This document shows positions 44,447 to 52,102 of a stretch of DNA of 59,393 nucleotides, one piece after another. The stretch is from an uncultured Acidimicrobiales bacterium (GTDB lineage Bacteria; Actinomycetota; Acidimicrobiia; Acidimicrobiales; SHLQ01), in assembly GCA_905479685.1 (NCBI GenBank), contig CAJQNJ010000133.1, positions 1-59,393 on the forward strand. Direction: 5' to 3'. The translations under genes and the position numbers were made by a program. Within the stretch, counting starts at the first letter, position 1; every line of letters begins with the position of its first letter. The notes under the pieces were generated by a model, which ran no database searches, was not told the origin of the DNA, and saw nothing but the letters and a program-made list of their open reading frames with translations.

Positions 44447-45169
44447 GTGGCTGTGCAGAGCGTGGATCGAGCGTTGCGACTACTCGAGGCCATTGGAGAA
44501 AAGCCCTGTGGTCTGGCAGAGGTCGCCGAACGTGTTGGGTTGCCACTCAGCACCACGTCACGAATCCTGTCCACGCTCGAAGCGCGTGAAGCCATCGCTC
44601 GACGATCCGATGGCGTGTATGTCGTCGGTGCCATGGTGCAGAAACTGGCTGGCGCGGAGTCGGCGACCACCTCGAGTATCCAAGCCGCTGCGCACCCAGA
44701 GCTCGTAGCGCTGTCCGACAAGCTTGAGGAGGCGGCAGGTCTGTCCGTGCCCATCGGGCACCAGACGCTGACACTTCTACAGGTTGATGCGCCGAAGCCA
44801 GTGCAAGCGCAGGATTGGACGGGACACCGTTGGGCGATCACCGGCGGGGGTTCTGGTGCGGTCATGATGTCGACCTGGCCCGCGTCTCGAGTGGACCCGC
44901 TGCTCGAACACCTTCCGGCAGCGGAGCGAACCGAGCTACGTCGCGAGATCGCCGAAGCCCGCCGTCGGGGTGTGAGTTGGAGTCACGGCGATTACGTCGA
45001 TGGTCTGACGAGTGTGGCCGCTCCCGTGCTGATGTCGAACGGTCAAGCGGTAGCCGCGGTACTCGGGTACGGACCGTCCTATCGGTTCCCATCCAAGGGA
45101 GCGGTTCGACAAGTAGAGAAACTCGTCGTCCTCGCGGCTCGTGGCGTCTCGAAGCATTTGGAGTCGTGA
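44447..45169 (+). CDS. IclR family regulator of the MttB/MmgE operon
   Basis: The 240-residue protein has an N-terminal winged helix (about 3-60, LAEVAERVGLPLSTTSRILS) and a C-terminal IclR effector domain with VAAPVLMSNGQAVAAVLGYG. GTG 44447 starts it. It is followed with no gap by the methyltransferase gene, so it probably regulates its own operon. It is distinct from the carnitine-cluster IclR protein but contains a related YGPSYRF segment near the C-terminus. Confidence 0.87.
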   Translation: MAVQSVDRALRLLEAIGEKPCGLAEVAERVGLPLSTTSRILSTLEAREAIARRSDGVYVVGAMVQKLAGAESATTSSIQAAAHPELVALSDKLEEAAGLSVPIGHQTLTLLQVDAPKPVQAQDWTGHRWAITGGGSGAVMMSTWPASRVDPLLEHLPAAERTELRREIAEARRRGVSWSHGDYVDGLTSVAAPVLMSNGQAVAAVLGYGPSYRFPSKGAVRQVEKLVVLAARGVSKHLES

Positions 45170-46687
45170 ATGGTACGTAGAGGGCGAGCGCGGTCGACAG
45201 CGCTCGAGCCCGTGATCCATCAGCTGCCGTGGCGTCAGGTCGAGAACAGCCATGGGCCGCTGCCGATCCTGGATCCAGAGGGAGTTGAACGCATCCATGA
45301 GGCCTCGCTGCGGGTGCTCGAAGAACTCGGCATCGAGCTGTGGAGCGCAGAGGCACGCAAACTCTTCGCAGATGCGGGTGCATCGGTTGACGGCGAGATC
45401 GTTCGGGTGGGCCGTGACGTGATCGAAGCCGCGCTCGTGAGTGCGCCACGGTCATTCACGCTCACGTCACGCAATCCCGAGAAAGCTCTCGAGATCGGGG
45501 GCAACAAGATCGCGTTCGGTTTGGTCGCTGGTCCGCCCGCCGTGCACGACGAGGTGAACGGGCGCCGCTCATCGAACATGGAGGACTACGAGAACTTCAC
45601 CCGCCTCGCGCACTACTTCAATGCGATCCACATCCTCGGCAATCAAGTGGCAGCCCCACTCGAACTTGCAGCAAACAACCGCCATCTCGACACCTACCGG
45701 GCGAATCTCACGCTCTCTGACCTCTGCTTTCATTGCAGCGCGATCGGCAGTGGCCGGGCGCTCGACGGCATCGAGATGATGGCGATCAGTCGCGGAATCA
45801 GTGTGGAGGAGATCGCTCGGTCACCCGGAGTGATCACGGTGATCAACGTCAACTCCCCTCGTCGCTTCGACGAGGAAATGGCGAATGGGCTGATGACGAT
45901 GAGCCGTCATGGTCAGGCCGTTTCGGTCACTCCGTTCACCCTCATGGGAGCGATGACGCCCGTGACGCTTGCGGCCGGGCTGACGCAGCAGAACGCGGAG
46001 GCGCTCTTCGGCATTGCGCTGACCCAGCTCGCCAATCCCGGAGCCCCCGTCGTCTACGGGTCGTTCACGTCGAATGTGGACATGCGCTCTGGAGCACCTG
46101 CGTTCGGCACGCCAGAACACGCGAAGGCGAACGTTGCCTCAGGTCAGCTGGCGCGGCGCTACAACCTTCCCTACCGGTCCTCGAATTCGAGCGCGTCGAA
46201 CGTCGTCGACGCACAAGCCGCGTACGAAACCCAGATGTCGCTCTGGGGAAGTGTGCTCGGCGGGACGAACCTGCTGTACCACGCGGCTGGCTGGATGGAA
46301 GGTGGCCTACAAGCCAGCTACGAGAAGTTCATCATCGATGTCGAGATGCTCCAGCAGATGATGGAGTTCTTGACACCGATCGATCTGAGTGACGCAGCGC
46401 TGGCGTTCGACGCAATGGAGCGAGTGCCCACCGGCGGACACTTCTTCGGTGACGAACACACCCTCGAGCGGTACGAGCATGCGTTCTACTCGCCACTCGT
46501 GAGCGATTGGCAGAACAATGGCGCATGGCGGGACGCAGGATCGAAAACGGCGACGCAACGGGCGACAGAGGTCTGGCAAGCTGCCCTAGGCGATTATGAG
46601 CAACCACCCATGGACGGTGCCATCCGTGACGAGCTCGACGAGTACGTGGCTCATCGCAAAGAACAGATCGGATCCGGAGATCCATGA
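45170..46687 (+). CDS. MttB-family (trimethylamine methyltransferase superfamily) protein without pyrrolysine
   Basis: MttB-family enzymes move a methyl group from a methylated amine to a corrinoid protein; non-pyrrolysine members use quaternary amines such as glycine betaine, proline betaine or carnitine. The 505-residue product has the family N-terminus (EGVERIHEASLRVLEELGIEL), the barrel with LAAGLTQQNAEALFGIALTQ and GAPVVYGSFTSNVDMRSGAP, and GTNLLYHAAGWMEGGL. No in-frame TAG interrupts it. No corrinoid protein or reactivase gene is in the window. It abuts the IclR stop and overlaps a small membrane protein gene. Confidence 0.83.
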   Translation: MVRRGRARSTALEPVIHQLPWRQVENSHGPLPILDPEGVERIHEASLRVLEELGIELWSAEARKLFADAGASVDGEIVRVGRDVIEAALVSAPRSFTLTSRNPEKALEIGGNKIAFGLVAGPPAVHDEVNGRRSSNMEDYENFTRLAHYFNAIHILGNQVAAPLELAANNRHLDTYRANLTLSDLCFHCSAIGSGRALDGIEMMAISRGISVEEIARSPGVITVINVNSPRRFDEEMANGLMTMSRHGQAVSVTPFTLMGAMTPVTLAAGLTQQNAEALFGIALTQLANPGAPVVYGSFTSNVDMRSGAPAFGTPEHAKANVASGQLARRYNLPYRSSNSSASNVVDAQAAYETQMSLWGSVLGGTNLLYHAAGWMEGGLQASYEKFIIDVEMLQQMMEFLTPIDLSDAALAFDAMERVPTGGHFFGDEHTLERYEHAFYSPLVSDWQNNGAWRDAGSKTATQRATEVWQAALGDYEQPPMDGAIRDELDEYVAHRKEQIGSGDP

Positions 46688-46803
46688 GTGATCTCGACTC
46701 AACCGAATTCGGACGGGCCTTGCTGGCCTCGGCCGGAATCGTCACCGTGATCCTGGCGGGCGGAATTTCCCATCTCGTGATCTTCTACCGGTCGCAGGAT
46801 TGA
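46684..46803 (+). CDS. 39-residue single-helix membrane microprotein
   Basis: ATG 46684 overlaps the MttB stop (ATGA), and the frame ends at TGA 46801-46803, 7 bp before the next gene. The product has a polar N-terminus (MSDLDSTEFGR), one hydrophobic helix (about 12-34, ALLASAGIVTVILAGGI), and a short basic end (YRSQD). It is too short for routine gene calling but is perfectly placed for translational coupling. A membrane-anchoring or regulatory partner role is possible. I know of no match. Confidence 0.6.
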   Translation: MSDLDSTEFGRALLASAGIVTVILAGGISHLVIFYRSQD

Positions 46804-46810
46804 GCCAGCA

Positions 46811-48157
46811 GTGGTGACTCCGTCAGAGTTCCCGACCCGCGTGATCGACTTCGTGTTGAACGCACGCTTCGAGGATCTGCCTGACCACGTTGTCAGATTC
46901 GCACAGCGGTGCCTGCTCGACCTCCTCGGCGTGGCTGCGGCGGGGCGGACGACGGAGTTGTCGTCGATCATCTCCCAACATGCGACATCTCATTTTGGTG
47001 GCGGTCTGAAGTCGGCTCCGATCCTTTTCGACGGCCGGCTGGTGAGTCCTGTGGGTGCAGCGCTCGCGAACGGTATGACGATCGATTCGATCGACGCACA
47101 TGATGGCCACAAGATCACCAAGGGACATACCGGCTGTCATCAGCTGCCTGCTCTGATGGCTTTCAGCGCAGCAGAGCATCGGGATGATCCCCGCACCTTT
47201 CTTGCCGATCTGGTCGTCGGGTACGAGTTCGCGACACGGGTTGGTATCGCGTTGCACGCAACAGTGCCCGACTACCACACGTCGGGAGCCTGGGGCGCCG
47301 TCGGCTGCGCAGCACTCGGTGCGCGGATTCTGGGCCTCGATCCCGCTCCGACCTTCGAGGCGATGGGGATCGCCGAGTACCACGGCCCACGCAGCCAGAT
47401 GATGCGTGTGATCGATCATCCAACGATGCTCAAGGACGGCTCGGGCTGGGGCGCAATGGCAGGTGTGTCCGCTGCCTATCTCGCGGCCGAGGGCTTCACC
47501 GGATCTCCTGCTGTCACGGTGAACGACCCCGAGATCGCTTGGGTGTGGGACGACATCGGTGCCCGGTGGCTCATCGAAGATCAGTACTTCAAGCCCCACC
47601 CGGTCTGTCGGTGGGCCCAACCTGCGGTGGAGGCTGCGCTCAGTCTGTGTCGGACTCATTCGATCGGCCCGGCCGATGTCGAACGTGTCGAGGTGTCGAC
47701 GTTCCACGAGGCTGTGAGGCTGGCCACGTCGCTTCCGGAAACGACCGAGGAGGCGCAGTACAGCCTGCCCTTTCCGGTGGCTGCGGCGATCGTCCGCGGT
47801 CGTCTCGGCCCGCTCGAGATCGGTGCGGCAGCGCTGGCAGATGACCAGATTCGAGCGATCTCGACTCGAGTGTCGATCGTCGAGGACGTGACCCACAACT
47901 CGGCGTTTCCGCAACATCGGTTCGCGCGCGTTGCCATCCGACTCACCGATGGGCGAACGGTTGTTTCGGACGACACCGAACCTCGAGGTGACCCTGAGGC
48001 CCATCTGAGCGATCGGGAGATTCGTGACAAGTTCTCCGAGTTCGCGACGCCGGTGTTGGGCGCCGAGCGCACCTCGGCCATCGAGGAGGCGGTGGACCAG
48101 CTTCCCGAGGCGAACTCCCTGACCACTCTGCTCGATCTCATCGTCGCACCGCTCTAG
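46811..48157 (+). CDS. MmgE/PrpD family protein
   Basis: The 448-residue protein has the MmgE/PrpD all-helical domain and lid: CLLDLLGVAAAGR, ANGMTIDSIDAHDGH, KGHTGCHQLPAL, the central YHTSGAWGAVGCAAL and DQYFKPHPVCRWAQPAVEA. The family includes 2-methylcitrate dehydratase and cis-aconitate decarboxylase. No prpB or prpC is present, so methylcitrate cycle use is uncertain. GTG 46811 follows the microprotein by 7 bp, in the IclR-MttB operon. Confidence 0.85.
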   Translation: MVTPSEFPTRVIDFVLNARFEDLPDHVVRFAQRCLLDLLGVAAAGRTTELSSIISQHATSHFGGGLKSAPILFDGRLVSPVGAALANGMTIDSIDAHDGHKITKGHTGCHQLPALMAFSAAEHRDDPRTFLADLVVGYEFATRVGIALHATVPDYHTSGAWGAVGCAALGARILGLDPAPTFEAMGIAEYHGPRSQMMRVIDHPTMLKDGSGWGAMAGVSAAYLAAEGFTGSPAVTVNDPEIAWVWDDIGARWLIEDQYFKPHPVCRWAQPAVEAALSLCRTHSIGPADVERVEVSTFHEAVRLATSLPETTEEAQYSLPFPVAAAIVRGRLGPLEIGAAALADDQIRAISTRVSIVEDVTHNSAFPQHRFARVAIRLTDGRTVVSDDTEPRGDPEAHLSDREIRDKFSEFATPVLGAERTSAIEEAVDQLPEANSLTTLLDLIVAPL

Positions 48158-48205
48158 AGTCACGCTCCTAGACTCACGTCACCCCCAACTACGAGAGGTC
48201 CCATC

Positions 48206-48676
48206 ATGGACTTTCATGACATCACAATGGAGTCGATCACCGGAGAGTCGGTCGATTTCTCACAGTTCGCTGGTCAGCATCTGCTCATCGTCAACGTCGC
48301 GAGTTTTTGAGGTTCCACGCCGCAGTATGCAGGTCTGCGTACGCTCCACCACGACGTCGACGGATTGAGCGTTCTCGGCTTTCCGTGTAACCAGTTCGGC
48401 AACCAGGAGCCCGGCTCGAACGAAGAGATCCTCGAGTTCGTGACAACGAAGTACGACATCGACTTTCCGATGTTTTCCAAGATCGATGTGAATGGCGATG
48501 GCGCCGCGGATCTGTATTCGATGCTGAAACAGCAGCAACCCGGTGGCGATGACTCAGCCGACATCAAGTGGAACTTCGAGAAGTTCCTCGTCGACGGGGA
48601 CGGTACGGCAGTGGCTCGATGGGGTACCAAAGTCACCCCCGAAGAGATACGAGCCGAACTGCCCGACACCATATAG
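48206..48676 (+). CDS. Selenocysteine-containing glutathione peroxidase (TGA at codon 35)
   Basis: Reading through the in-frame TGA at 48308-48310 gives a complete 156-residue glutathione peroxidase. The TGA falls exactly at the catalytic position: NVASF-U-GSTPQY, where homologues have Cys or Sec. The rest of the catalytic tetrad is present (Gln67 in FPCNQFGNQEPG; Trp122-Asn123 in IKWNFEKFL). The resolving Cys used by thioredoxin-dependent Cys-type enzymes (EFC..Y) is Val79 here, which suits a Sec enzyme. A bacterial SECIS-type hairpin follows the TGA. ATG 48206 has GAGAGG 7 nt upstream. It reduces peroxides. If the host lacked Sec machinery, it would be a pseudogene. Confidence 0.85.
48308..48344 (+). 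promoter_or_regulatory. Bacterial SECIS element for the glutathione peroxidase
   Basis: After the TGA (48308-48310), bases 48322-48344 form a hairpin. Six pairs (G48325-C48342 to C48330-G48337, one of them G-U) close the six-base loop AGGUCU (48331-48336), and below a bulged A48324 two more pairs follow. The stretch TGCAGGTCTGC (48328-48338) is, as I recall it, the same as the apex of the E. coli fdhF SECIS. The loop GGU starts 21 nt after the TGA, in the range used by SelB. Confidence 0.8.
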
Positions 48677-48761
48677 TTCGGTCCTCTCGATAGTTCGATC
48701 TTCTCGGAGCCGTAGGAGCCGAGGTCGACGCAACCCGAGTTCTCCGTGGCAAGCTGAAATC

Positions 48762-50219
48762 ATGACGAACGATCAGCTCCTCGACCGCCGAAACTTCTAT
48801 ATCAATGGAGCCTGGGTGGCCCCCACCATCGCCAACGACTTCCTCGTCATCGACCCATCGACAGAGGACGCGTGCGCCGTGATCTCTCTCGGTGACGAGG
48901 CGGACACGAACGCGGCCGTGGCAGCAGCCAAAGCAGCCTTTCCGAGCTGGAGCGTGACAAGCAAGGAGGACCGCATCGCGCTCCTCGAAAAGTTTCTCGA
49001 TGTGTACAAGTCGAGGAGCGACGAGATGGCTCAGGCGATCTCGATGGAGATGGGTGCTCCGATGTCTCTCGCAAGCACCGGACAGGTTGGTGCCGGCGCC
49101 GGACACACCAAGAGCATCATCCGTGCGCTGAAGGCGTTCGAATTCGAACGTCCCCTGGGACCTCATGCACCGGACAACACGATCCTCTACGAACCGATCG
49201 GTGTGGCAGCACTCATCACCCCATGGAATTGGCCTATGAATCAGGTGGCCCTCAAAGTTGTCCCGGCTCTTGGAGTTGGCTGCACGATGGTCCTCAAGCC
49301 GAGCGAGGTCGCACCGCTCAGCTCGGCGTTGTTTGCCGAGATGATGGACGAAGCCGGGTTCCCCCCGGGAGTCTTCAACTTGGTCAACGGCGATGGGCCT
49401 GGTGTGGGATCACAGCTCTCCGGCCACCCCGATGTCGACATGGTGTCCTTCACGGGCTCGACCCGAGCTGGCGTCGCGATCACCAAGAATGCAGCGGACT
49501 CGGTGAAGCGAGTTGCGCTCGAACTCGGCGGCAAAGGCGCCAACATCATTTTCGCCGATGCCGACGAAAAGGCGGTGGTGCGTGGTGTACGACAGTGTTT
49601 CAACAACTCGGGTCAGTCGTGCAACGCGCCGACGCGCATGCTCGTGGAACGATCTCGGTATGACGAGGCTGTTGCTACGGCACAAGAGGTCGCCGAGAAG
49701 ACCGCAGTCGACATCGCTGCCAAAGAGGGTCGTCACATCGGCCCCGTGGTCAGCGAGCTCCAATGGGACAAGATCCAAGCTCTCATCGCCAGGGGCGAAG
49801 AGGAAGGAGCTCGGTTGCTCGCTGGTGGCACCGGTCGACCAGAAGGACTCGACGCCGGCTACTTCGTGAAGCCCACGGTGTTTGCCGATGTCACGCCGGA
49901 CATGACCATCTCTCGCGAAGAAATCTTCGGTCCCGTCTTGTCGATGACTCCCTTCGACACCGAGGAAGAGGCGGTTGCGCTGGCCAACGACACCGCCTAC
50001 GGCCTTGCCAACTACGTGCAGACGACCGATCGCGAACGCGCACGTCGAGTGGCTCGCCAGCTCCGCTCGGGCGTGGTCGAGATGAACGGTTTGCCTCGAG
50101 GCGCGGGCGCTCCCTTCGGTGGCTACGGCCAGTCCGGCAATGGACGCGAAGGCGGCGAGTGGGGCATCGAGGAGTTCCTCGAGGTCAAGGTGGTCAGCGG
50201 GTGGAATTCCGCTGAGTAG
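48762..50219 (+). CDS. Aldehyde dehydrogenase family protein
   Basis: The 485-residue NAD(P)-dependent enzyme oxidises an aldehyde to its acid. It shows the ALDH blocks PWNWPMNQVALKVVPAL, FTGSTRAG, the general-base Glu in LELGGKG, the catalytic Cys in NNSGQSCNAPTRM and EEIFGPVLS. ATG 48762 is preferred; a longer frame would run back into the peroxidase. The substrate is open: betaine aldehyde or an aminoaldehyde from polyamines would suit the window, but the gene stands alone. Confidence 0.88.
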   Translation: MTNDQLLDRRNFYINGAWVAPTIANDFLVIDPSTEDACAVISLGDEADTNAAVAAAKAAFPSWSVTSKEDRIALLEKFLDVYKSRSDEMAQAISMEMGAPMSLASTGQVGAGAGHTKSIIRALKAFEFERPLGPHAPDNTILYEPIGVAALITPWNWPMNQVALKVVPALGVGCTMVLKPSEVAPLSSALFAEMMDEAGFPPGVFNLVNGDGPGVGSQLSGHPDVDMVSFTGSTRAGVAITKNAADSVKRVALELGGKGANIIFADADEKAVVRGVRQCFNNSGQSCNAPTRMLVERSRYDEAVATAQEVAEKTAVDIAAKEGRHIGPVVSELQWDKIQALIARGEEEGARLLAGGTGRPEGLDAGYFVKPTVFADVTPDMTISREEIFGPVLSMTPFDTEEEAVALANDTAYGLANYVQTTDRERARRVARQLRSGVVEMNGLPRGAGAPFGGYGQSGNGREGGEWGIEEFLEVKVVSGWNSAE

Positions 50220-50285
50220 CACCGTGCATTCGGTTTGTCGGGGGAATCGCTGGACGATCGTTCAAACCAGTCGTAGCGTTCAGGA

Positions 50286-51215
50286 ATGACACGTGTCGTT
50301 GCCCCCATCGAGCGCGAGCTCCCCGCATTGACACATCCGCAGGGAGCGTTGATCGTCTTTGGGACTGGCATCTTCTTCAGCTTCGGCGGTCTGGCCTTTC
50401 GCTCGGTCGAAGACGTGGGCGCCTGGGAGTATCTGTTCTTTCGTGGCCTCGGGATGTTGTGTGTTGCGGCTGCCGTTCTCGCAGTGCGCTATCGAAAGCG
50501 TTATGACGTACTGATCAGCGGCATCGAACACGGCCATCTCATGGCGGGACTCGTCCTTGGATTGATGAACATCCTGTTCATCGTCTCCTTGTCCTTCGCA
50601 TCGGTGGCCTTCGTGCTCGTACTGCAGACGATGGCGCCGCTTGCCGCGGGATACTTCAGTTGGCTGCTCATGGGAGAACGTCCGAGCTCGTCTGTGCTCG
50701 TGGCGACCGCCATCAGCGTCGTGGGTGTGTTCGTCATGGTGCGAGGTTCAATCCAGAGCGACCTCTCGCCGTATGGTCTGCTCGCTGCGTTGATCCCGCT
50801 CGGGTTTGGCTACTACAGCACACTCATCCGATCGGCCAGAAGGATCGATCCGTCGGTTCCTCTCGTGGTTGCCGGGGTCGCGATCGTCTCATCCGGTGCA
50901 GTGGTGGTGCTGCTCCGAGGTGGGTTTCACGCAACACCACGAGAAGCGGCAATCGGACTCTTCGCTGGCAGCATTCTCTTGGCCCTGCCGCTTGCCGTCT
51001 TCAACATCGCACAACGAGTTGTGCCGTCCCCCGAGGCGTCGATTCTGATCATGAGCGAGATCATCCTTGCTCCAATCTGGGTCTGGGTTTTTGTTGGCGA
51101 GAAGGCATCGGCATCGACTCTGCTCGGCGGCGCGATCATCCTTGCGGCAGTGATCTGGGTGACGCTCAACCGGGTACCGAGACGAGGACGCCGGCCGATC
51201 ACCAGTCGAGGTTGA
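50286..51215 (+). CDS. DMT superfamily (EamA) transporter
   Basis: The 309-residue membrane protein has ten hydrophobic helices in two EamA repeats, the first ending near YFSWLLMGERPSSSV and the second near WVWVFVGEKASASTLLGG, the pair of GE motifs typical of the family. Members export or import amino acids, nucleotides or metabolites. The substrate is unknown. It begins with ATG 50286. Confidence 0.85.
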   Translation: MTRVVAPIERELPALTHPQGALIVFGTGIFFSFGGLAFRSVEDVGAWEYLFFRGLGMLCVAAAVLAVRYRKRYDVLISGIEHGHLMAGLVLGLMNILFIVSLSFASVAFVLVLQTMAPLAAGYFSWLLMGERPSSSVLVATAISVVGVFVMVRGSIQSDLSPYGLLAALIPLGFGYYSTLIRSARRIDPSVPLVVAGVAIVSSGAVVVLLRGGFHATPREAAIGLFAGSILLALPLAVFNIAQRVVPSPEASILIMSEIILAPIWVWVFVGEKASASTLLGGAIILAAVIWVTLNRVPRRGRRPITSRG

Positions 51216-51267
51216 TCGTTCTCGAGGAAATTGTGGGACTCCCGATGGGCGGGTCTATCGTGACGTG

Positions 51268-52092
51268 ATGTCAATCCTGCTGCTGGCGTTCGCCATCTTG
51301 GTGATCTCCCTCATCGGTGGGCTTGCACCACGAGCTTTTGCAGGTCGATTGAGTGGCGAGCAGCTCGAGAGCATGACCGGAATTGCGTCGGGTCTGCTGT
51401 TGGCGTCGGCCCTTCTGGTCGTCATTCCGGAGGGGTTTCACACTGCGGCCGAGACAGCCGAAGACGGAGAAGCGTTCGCCTACGAACCCGCAGTTCTCGG
51501 TCTGACCGTTCTTGCAGGGTTCGTCGCGATGTTGTTGCTCGAGGGTTTTGGTGTCGGCCACGCCGTACACGAGGAACACCATGATCATGCGCGAGGGCAC
51601 GGACATCCGCACGTCCATCATCCGACCTCGATCTCGGTCCTTGCCGCTGGGCTGTCGGTCCACGCGCTTGCTGATGGGCTCGCCATTGGCTCGGCTGCCG
51701 TCGCTGGTGATGCTGCCTTTTCCGTATTGGTGACGATCGCTGTCTTGCTGCACCGGATTCCAGCCGCCTTCAGCCTGGGAATGTTTGCCCTACACACGAC
51801 CGAGGACGCCCCAGCAGCGGTTCGGGGCCTCATCGCCTTTGCGCTCGCAACGCCAATCACGATGGTGGTGTCGTACCTTCTCCTGGACGAAGCTGACGAA
51901 CGACTGATTGCGCTCACGCTGTTATTTTCGGCGGGCACATTTGTCTACGTCGCTACGGTCGACACGCTGCCGGCTGTGCACAATCCAGAGACCGGCCGTC
52001 GATCGGTGCTGAATGTGCTCATCGGAGCTGGACTCTTCACGATGCTCCTCTTCGGTGCTGACGCCGCGGGACTTCTCGACCACGCGCACTGA
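51268..52092 (+). CDS. ZIP family metal transporter
   Basis: The 274-residue membrane protein has about eight helices, a cytoplasmic His-rich loop (HEEHHDHARGHGHPHVHH), and the ZIP metal-site helices with SVHALADGLAIGSA and LLHRIPAAFSLGMF, which carry the conserved His residues. It likely carries zinc or another divalent metal into the cytoplasm. A GTG three bases upstream (51265) is an alternative start. It converges on choline-sulfatase with 10 bp between. Confidence 0.87.
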   Translation: MSILLLAFAILVISLIGGLAPRAFAGRLSGEQLESMTGIASGLLLASALLVVIPEGFHTAAETAEDGEAFAYEPAVLGLTVLAGFVAMLLLEGFGVGHAVHEEHHDHARGHGHPHVHHPTSISVLAAGLSVHALADGLAIGSAAVAGDAAFSVLVTIAVLLHRIPAAFSLGMFALHTTEDAPAAVRGLIAFALATPITMVVSYLLLDEADERLIALTLLFSAGTFVYVATVDTLPAVHNPETGRRSVLNVLIGAGLFTMLLFGADAAGLLDHAH

Positions 52093-52102
52093 GCGGCCGC
52101 TG

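Noticed and set aside
46823..48163. Long open frame on the minus strand opposite the MmgE/PrpD gene
   Set aside because: It is rich in Arg, His and Asp with no domain, and mirrors the plus-strand codons. It is a high-GC shadow frame.
48206..48310. Glutathione peroxidase as a nonsense pseudogene
   Set aside because: The only stop is at the Sec/Cys position, all other active-site residues are kept, and a SECIS-type hairpin follows. Decay would not be expected to hit that one codon.
48365..48676. A separate short gene for a glutathione peroxidase C-terminal domain
   Set aside because: It lacks the catalytic residue and has no Shine-Dalgarno. It is the downstream part of the TGA-containing frame that starts at 48206.
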